From contig JAUVKP010000021.1 of the NCBI GenBank assembly GCA_030596185.1, positions 1 to 9,073 of the forward strand: a stretch of DNA of 9,073 nt, given 5' to 3'. This DNA is from Fidelibacterota bacterium. Lineage in GTDB: Bacteria; Fidelibacterota; Fidelibacteria; Fidelibacterales; Fidelibacteraceae. The number at the start of each line of letters is the position of its first letter. Position 1 is the first letter of the stretch. Position numbers and translations under genes: made by a program. Below are positions 5,083-9,073 of this stretch, one piece after another. The notes beneath the pieces are model-generated. The model was not told the origin of the DNA and did no database searches. It was given only the letters and a program-made list of their open reading frames with translations.

Positions 5083-6324
5083 GTGACTGAAAACAAACGG
5101 GAATTAATGAGAAGTTTCATATTAAAAAACCGGGCTTTGGTAAAGACGATCTCCTGGCGAATTATCGCTTCCACTCTTACCATTATGATCATTTACGGTT
5201 TGTCTAAAGATATACTTGCTGCGGTATCTATTGTGGGTGTGGAGTTCTTCACTAAAATGCTTTTCTACTGGGCTCATGAAAAGGGTTGGGATTTTATCGA
5301 CAAACCACCCAAGGGCAGTAAACTTCGTTCCCTGATAAAGACTGCTAGTTGGCGCGTGATCGCTTCACTTGACACACTTATTCTTGTCATGCTCGTCACT
5401 AAAGAACCTGTATGGGCGGGTTCTGCCGCTCTGATCGAAAGCATCACCAAGACCATTGGATATTATTTACATGAACGTATCTGGAATATTGGTTTTAAAT
5501 TAAACATCTGTATGGATTTTCACACACACACAACATATTCTGACGGGACCTATACGCCTCATGAATTGATCGGTCATGCAGTCGAAAAAGGCTGTGAATA
5601 TATTTCCATCACCGATCATGATAATTTTGAACATATCTCACATCATGGAGATATTCCCCAAAACATACACTACATTCCCGGCGTGGAGATCAGCGCAGAA
5701 TTCAATAGTACACTGCATATCCTCGGATATGATTTTGATCCCGAACATACAGAATTGCGGAACACATTGAACGCCCTGCAGGATGCCCGCCGGAAACGAA
5801 ATGCAGCTATGCTAAAAAAAATGGCTAAAGAAGGATTTCATATCAGTATGGAAGAACTTCATGAAGAATCTCAGGGCGGTATTGTCGGACGTCCGCATTT
5901 TGCGAATTTGATGTTGGCAAAAAGTTACGTCACTACTTATCAGGAAGCCTTTGATAAATATCTGGCAAAGGGTCAGCCATTATATATGGATAAAAAGCGC
6001 CTTGACCCCAAAGATGCTATTCGTCTGATACGTGATGCCGGCGGTATATCGGTCATGGCTCACCCTTATCAAACAAACTTAAGCGGGAATGCATTGGAAG
6101 AACTGATCGTCAGGCTCAAATCTTACGGGCTACGGGGCATTGAAGCTTACTATTCTCAGCACTCAAAAGAGCAAGTCAAAGAGTGTCTTGAATATGCCAA
6201 AAAATATGATCTGCTTGTTACGGCCGGTTCTGATTTCCATGGCGGAAATAAACCGGATATCGATTTGGGCATGAATGTGAATCGAATCCACTTACTTCCA
6301 TTTTTGGAGGCTATAAGAAAATGA
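5083..6324 (+). CDS. Tandem DUF2061 membrane domains fused to a COG0613-type PHP phosphoesterase
   Basis: The protein has 413 residues from the GTG at 5083; an ATG at 5107 (MRSFILKN) is an alternative start with a weak CGGGA site before it. Two DUF2061 repeats come first: [10 protein letters not shown] (21-30) to HEKGW (65-69), and [10 protein letters not shown] (86-95) to HERIW (130-134). Each has a hydrophobic, membrane-type middle. A PHP domain follows with HTHTTYSDG (147-155), TDHD (177-180), GVEIS (200-204), H212, GRPH (269-272), AHP (326-328) and GSDFHGG (382-388), the metal-binding set of COG0613 proteins. Characterised relatives include 3',5'-nucleotide bisphosphatase (Chromobacterium Cv1693) and RNase AM (E. 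coli YciV/TrpH). The gene overlaps cysC by 4 bp (ATGA) and begins a sulfate-activation operon, so dephosphorylation of PAP at the membrane is a sensible prediction (inference). An internal ATG at 5512 could start the PHP domain alone but has no ribosome binding site. Confidence 0.88.
   Translation: MTENKRELMRSFILKNRALVKTISWRIIASTLTIMIIYGLSKDILAAVSIVGVEFFTKMLFYWAHEKGWDFIDKPPKGSKLRSLIKTASWRVIASLDTLILVMLVTKEPVWAGSAALIESITKTIGYYLHERIWNIGFKLNICMDFHTHTTYSDGTYTPHELIGHAVEKGCEYISITDHDNFEHISHHGDIPQNIHYIPGVEISAEFNSTLHILGYDFDPEHTELRNTLNALQDARRKRNAAMLKKMAKEGFHISMEELHEESQGGIVGRPHFANLMLAKSYVTTYQEAFDKYLAKGQPLYMDKKRLDPKDAIRLIRDAGGISVMAHPYQTNLSGNALEELIVRLKSYGLRGIEAYYSQHSKEQVKECLEYAKKYDLLVTAGSDFHGGNKPDIDLGMNVNRIHLLPFLEAIRK
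6306..6310 (+). promoter_or_regulatory. Ribosome binding site of cysC inside the upstream gene
   Basis: GGAGG lies 10 nt before the cysC ATG at 6321, within the last codons of the DUF2061-PHP gene. It indicates independent initiation in addition to coupling through the ATGA overlap. Confidence 0.6.
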
Positions 6325-6926
6325 GATCAAGCAATATACGTTGGCAAAATGGGGACATAGATCGTGAAAAACGCAAGGTGCTATTGAATCAAAAAAGTGC
6401 ATGTTTGTGGTTTACCGGTTTATCGGGTTCGGGTAAAAGTACCTTGGCACGGTCCGTGGAAAAAGCCTTGTATGAAATGGGTCAGCTTTCGTATGTTCTT
6501 GATGGTGACAACGTTCGGCACGGACTCAACGGAGATCTTGGATTTTCCGACGAAGATCGCAAAGAAAATATCCGCCGCATCGGCGAGGTTAGCAAATTAT
6601 TTGTAGATGCGGGACTCCTAACCTTGACAGCTTTTATATCACCCTTCCGGGCAGATCGCAAAGCCGTTCGAAACATGTTGGAACAAGGACAGTTCATTGA
6701 AGTATATGTTAATTGTCCATTGGATATTTGTGAACAGCGGGATGTTAAAGGTCTTTATGCAAAGGCAAGAAAGAATGAAATAAGTGCCTTTACAGGAATA
6801 TCTTCTCCCTACGAAGCTCCCGAAAACCCCGAGATCAGGGTCAATACCGGTGAGAAGAACTTAGAGGAATCGACGAAGATCATTATAAATTATTTGAAAG
6901 AAAACCATATTATAGAGATGAAATGA
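6321..6926 (+). CDS. cysC: Adenylylsulfate (APS) kinase
   Basis: This 201-residue protein phosphorylates APS to PAPS with ATP in the cytoplasm. The P-loop GLSGSGKST is at 33-41. The APS-binding [10 protein letters not shown] is at 61-70, and FISPFRADR at 105-113 contains S107, equivalent to the phosphorylatable serine of E. coli CysC. KGLYAKAR and a late [15 protein letters not shown] complete the family pattern. The length matches stand-alone CysC, so this is not the CysNC fusion common in other bacteria. The start overlaps the stop of the DUF2061-PHP gene (ATGA) and the stop overlaps the cysD start (ATGA). All three are therefore translationally coupled in one operon. Confidence 0.97.
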   Translation: MRSSNIRWQNGDIDREKRKVLLNQKSACLWFTGLSGSGKSTLARSVEKALYEMGQLSYVLDGDNVRHGLNGDLGFSDEDRKENIRRIGEVSKLFVDAGLLTLTAFISPFRADRKAVRNMLEQGQFIEVYVNCPLDICEQRDVKGLYAKARKNEISAFTGISSPYEAPENPEIRVNTGEKNLEESTKIIINYLKENHIIEMK

Positions 6927-7837
6927 ACAAAGAGAATTATTCACTATCACATTTAAAAGAACTGGAAGCGGAAGCTATTCACATTATTCGTGAAGTAGCT
7001 GCCGAATTTGAAAATCCGGTTATGTTATATTCCATTGGTAAGGATTCATCCTGCATGGTCCGTCTGGCGGAAAAAGCATTCTATCCGGGTAAGGTTCCTT
7101 TCCCCCTTATGCATATTGATTCTAAATGGAAATTCCAGGAGATGATCGAATTTAGGGATAACTATGCAAAGAAAAAAGGATGGAACCTGATCGTACATCA
7201 TAATAAAGAAGGTTTTGAAACCGGAGTCGGCCCCTTTTCGCACGGTTCAAAAGTTCATACTGATATCATGAAAACTCAAGCATTACTTCAGGGCTTGGAA
7301 ATGCATGGCTTTGATGCCGCTTTTGGTGGCGCTCGTCGCGATGAAGAAAAATCCCGAGCCAAAGAACGTATCTTTTCATTCAGGGATAATTTACATCAAT
7401 GGGATCCCAAGAATCAACGTCCTGAATTATGGAGCATTTACAATACTCGGGTCATGAAAGGAGAATCCATTCGTGTTTTTCCCATATCCAATTGGACCGA
7501 ACTGGATGTTTGGCAATACATTCGTTTGGAAAATATTCCCATTGTCCCGCTTTATTATGCCAAGCCAAGACCGGTGGTTAAATACAACGGAGCTCTGGTC
7601 CTCGTCGATGATGAACGTATGCCCAAAGAATTACGAGATAAAGCCGAAATGAAAATGGTTCGTTTCCGGACATTGGGTTGTTACCCCTTGACTGGCGCTG
7701 TAGAATCTGAAGCCGATACCATCGAAAAGATCGTGGAAGAAATGATGACCACGACCGAATCGGAACGAACGACCCGGGTCATCGATTTTGATCAGGAAGG
7801 CAGTATGGAACAAAAGAAACGAGAAGGCTATTTTTAA
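6923..7837 (+). CDS. cysD: Sulfate adenylyltransferase subunit 2 (ATP sulfurylase small subunit)
   Basis: This 304-residue protein is close in length to E. coli CysD (302). It is the catalytic subunit that adenylates sulfate to APS together with the GTPase CysN. The PP-loop SIGKDSS is at 37-43. [15 protein letters not shown] (135-149) and [14 protein letters not shown] are conserved CysD blocks, and the C-terminus KKREGYF is the family ending. HIDSKWKF stands where many relatives have HVDTTWKF, a mild variant. The ATG overlaps the cysC stop by 4 bp and no separate strong ribosome binding site is seen, so translation probably depends on coupling. Unusually, cysN does not follow at once: a 190-bp repeat-containing gap intervenes. 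Confidence 0.98.
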   Translation: MNKENYSLSHLKELEAEAIHIIREVAAEFENPVMLYSIGKDSSCMVRLAEKAFYPGKVPFPLMHIDSKWKFQEMIEFRDNYAKKKGWNLIVHHNKEGFETGVGPFSHGSKVHTDIMKTQALLQGLEMHGFDAAFGGARRDEEKSRAKERIFSFRDNLHQWDPKNQRPELWSIYNTRVMKGESIRVFPISNWTELDVWQYIRLENIPIVPLYYAKPRPVVKYNGALVLVDDERMPKELRDKAEMKMVRFRTLGCYPLTGAVESEADTIEKIVEEMMTTTESERTTRVIDFDQEGSMEQKKREGYF

Positions 7838-7888
7838 AGAGCCAAGAAACAAGAGACAAAAGCCAAGAATTAAGGAACAAGACAGGAT

Positions 7889-7954
7889 CTGTCATCTTGA
7901 GCGAATCCGCTGAAGCCTTAGCGCAGGCGGAGAAGTCGAAAGATCTATACATGA
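7889..7954. repeat. CTGTCATCTTGAGCG palindromic element, copy B
   Basis: It has the same arms as copy A (4793-4850): CTGTCATCTTGAGCG on the left, GAAGTCGAAAGATCTATACA and TGA on the right. The inner part is different, TCCGC (7906-7910) pairing with GCGGA (7927-7931). The outer stem ATCTT/AAGAT (7894-7898 with 7940-7944) replaces ATGCT/AGCAT of copy A through paired changes. Confidence 0.75.
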
Positions 7955-7983
7955 AGAAGAAAGATTAAAAAAAATAAAACGCC

Positions 7984-8014
7984 GAAAGCTAATCACTGAC
8001 AGCTGAAAGCTAAT
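7984..8014. repeat. Direct repeat GAAAGCTAAT x2
   Basis: GAAAGCTAAT occurs at 7984-7993 and 8005-8014, a 21-bp period, immediately upstream of the cysN ribosome binding site. Confidence 0.55.
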
Positions 8015-8018
8015 AGAC

Positions 8019-8023
8019 AAGGA
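8019..8023 (+). promoter_or_regulatory. Ribosome binding site of cysN
   Basis: AAGGA ends 4 nt before the ATG at 8028. The next in-frame ATG (8049) has no such site, so 8028 is preferred. Confidence 0.6.
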
Positions 8024-8027
8024 TACC

Positions 8028-9073
8028 ATGGAACAAAGAACACAAGCAATGAGCATAAAAGAATTTCTCGCGCAAGATGAAAGAAAAGATCTTTTAAGAC
8101 TTTTGACTGCCGGGTCTGTCGATGATGGAAAATCTACCATCATCGGTCGTTTGCTTTTTGACAGCAAAAAACTTTATGATGATCAATTGACTGCTCTGGA
8201 ACGCGATAGTAAGCGTGTTGGACACGCGGGCGAGAAGATAGATTACGCGCTTCTCTTGGATGGATTAAAGGCGGAGCGCGAACAAGGGATTACTATTGAC
8301 GTTGCCTACCGCTATTTTTCTACAAATAAAAGAAAATTCATTATTGCCGATACACCCGGACATGAACAGTATACACGCAATATGGTCACCGGTGCATCAA
8401 CCGCCAATCTGGCTATTATTCTTGTAGATGCAAAGCATGGCATTATTACACAAACCAAACGACATACATTTTTAATCTCTCTTTTGGGAATCAAACATGT
8501 GATCCTTGCCGTCAACAAAATGGATCTTGTAGATTATAAAGAAGAGGTTTTTAATACCATTTGTAAAGAGTATAAATCTTTTCTGACACGTTTGAATATT
8601 TCGGATATCCATTTTATTCCCATGAGTGCCTTGAATGGTGATAATGTAGTAAACCTTTCAGAAAACATGCCATGGTACAAGGGGGAGCCAATTCTTGAGC
8701 TACTGGAAAACATTCATATTTCTTCAGACAGGAATTTTGTAGATCTTCGCTATCCTGTACAATATGTACTTCGTCCCGAACATCATTTTCGTGGTTTCAG
8801 TGCAAAAGTAGCCAGTGGTATCATCCGCAAAGGCGATGAAATTATGGTCTTGCCTTCCCGCAAAACAAGCAAGGTAAAAAAGATCGTCAGTTACGACGGT
8901 AATCAGGATTACGCTTTCCCACCGCAAAGCGTTACTGTAACCCTGAAAGATGAGATCGATATTTCCCGCGGTGATATGCTGGTACATATAAACAATCAGC
9001 CACGCATGGAACGTCATTTTGAGGCGATGCTAGTTTGGATGGATGAAAAGAAAATGAACCCAAACACAAATTT
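8028..9073 (+). CDS. cysN: Sulfate adenylyltransferase subunit 1 (ATP sulfurylase GTPase subunit), 3' end missing
   Basis: An uninterrupted frame from the ATG at 8028 runs past the window end, giving 348 complete codons. CysN hydrolyses GTP to drive APS formation by CysD. All GTPase motifs are visible: GSVDDGKS (29-36), the [15 protein letters not shown] switch region (83-97), DTPGH (108-112), NKMD (163-166) and SAL (200-202). Residues after about 235 ([21 protein letters not shown]) belong to the EF-Tu-like beta-barrel domain. Stand-alone CysN is roughly 470 residues, so about 120 residues or more are missing. Because cysC is already present as a separate gene, a further C-terminal APS-kinase fusion is unlikely but cannot be excluded. 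It is separated from cysD by a repeat-containing gap of 190 bp. Confidence 0.96.
   Translation, partial: MEQRTQAMSIKEFLAQDERKDLLRLLTAGSVDDGKSTIIGRLLFDSKKLYDDQLTALERDSKRVGHAGEKIDYALLLDGLKAEREQGITIDVAYRYFSTNKRKFIIADTPGHEQYTRNMVTGASTANLAIILVDAKHGIITQTKRHTFLISLLGIKHVILAVNKMDLVDYKEEVFNTICKEYKSFLTRLNISDIHFIPMSALNGDNVVNLSENMPWYKGEPILELLENIHISSDRNFVDLRYPVQYVLRPEHHFRGFSAKVASGIIRKGDEIMVLPSRKTSKVKKIVSYDGNQDYAFPPQSVTVTLKDEIDISRGDMLVHINNQPRMERHFEAMLVWMDEKKMNPNTN

Larger units (their letters stand above)
7838..8027. other. Repeat-filled gap between cysD and cysN (190 bp)
   Basis: After the cysD stop comes an A/G-rich stretch of degenerate CAAGA(A/G)-type units (7838-7886). It is followed by repeat copy B (7889-7954), an A-rich run (7965-7979) and a 10-bp direct repeat (7984-8014). 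No terminator with a T-run on the plus strand and no gene were found, so read-through to cysN is plausible. Confidence 0.7.

Noticed and set aside
5512..6324. PHP domain as a separate gene starting at the internal ATG
   Set aside because: There is no ribosome binding site before 5512 and the DUF2061 frame runs through without a stop, so a fusion is the simpler reading.
7892..8167. Minus-strand 91-codon open frame over the cysD-cysN gap
   Set aside because: It is antisense to cysN start codons and the repeat element; its sequence is low-complexity serine-rich.

Overview
The window reads as a piece of a bacterial chromosome, about 43-45% GC by eye. It carries eight protein genes, two of them cut by the window edges. 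Four gene-poor gaps are packed with short palindromic and tandem repeats. The best guess for the host is a free-living member of the FCB superphylum outside core Bacteroidota (Calditrichota, KSB1 or Neomarinimicrobiota type). The reasons are the separate cysC/cysD/cysN genes with an adjacent DUF2061 gene, a C1B aminopeptidase, a secreted protein with a VPAGTF motif, and the density of intergenic palindromes. Clear GGAG/AAGGAG ribosome binding sites argue against classic Bacteroidota. This assignment is inference.

Layout. (i) 1-1563, plus strand: the 3' part of a GltD-type FAD/NAD(P)H oxidoreductase, followed after 8 nt by a rubrerythrin-like ferritin-fold protein. (ii) 1564-1981: a repeat gap with a 113-bp inverted-repeat element and ten tandem copies of a 7-bp unit. 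(iii) 1982-2632, minus strand: a small secreted protein of unknown function. (iv) 2633-3312: a second repeat-rich gap. (v) 3313-4656, plus strand: a C1B cysteine aminopeptidase (PepC/bleomycin hydrolase) with its catalytic residues in place. (vi) 4657-5082: a third repeat-rich gap. (vii) 5083 to the end, plus strand: a sulfate-activation operon. It consists of a DUF2061-DUF2061-PHP fusion, cysC, cysD, a 190-bp gap holding a mobile-looking repeat, and cysN, which runs off the window.

How the genes work together. CysD and CysN form ATP sulfurylase (sulfate + ATP to APS), and CysC phosphorylates APS to PAPS. The most interesting gene is the first of this operon. A membrane-type DUF2061 tandem is fused to a COG0613-type PHP metallophosphoesterase with all its metal-ligand motifs, and it overlaps cysC by 4 bp. 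Some COG0613 PHP enzymes are 3',5'-nucleotide bisphosphatases, so a membrane-anchored PAP phosphatase that clears the by-product of PAPS use is a reasonable prediction.

The gaps carry several families of small palindromes. Two copies of one family keep their stem through compensatory changes, and one roughly 32-nt repeat follows directly after the stop codons of two unrelated genes in the same sense orientation.
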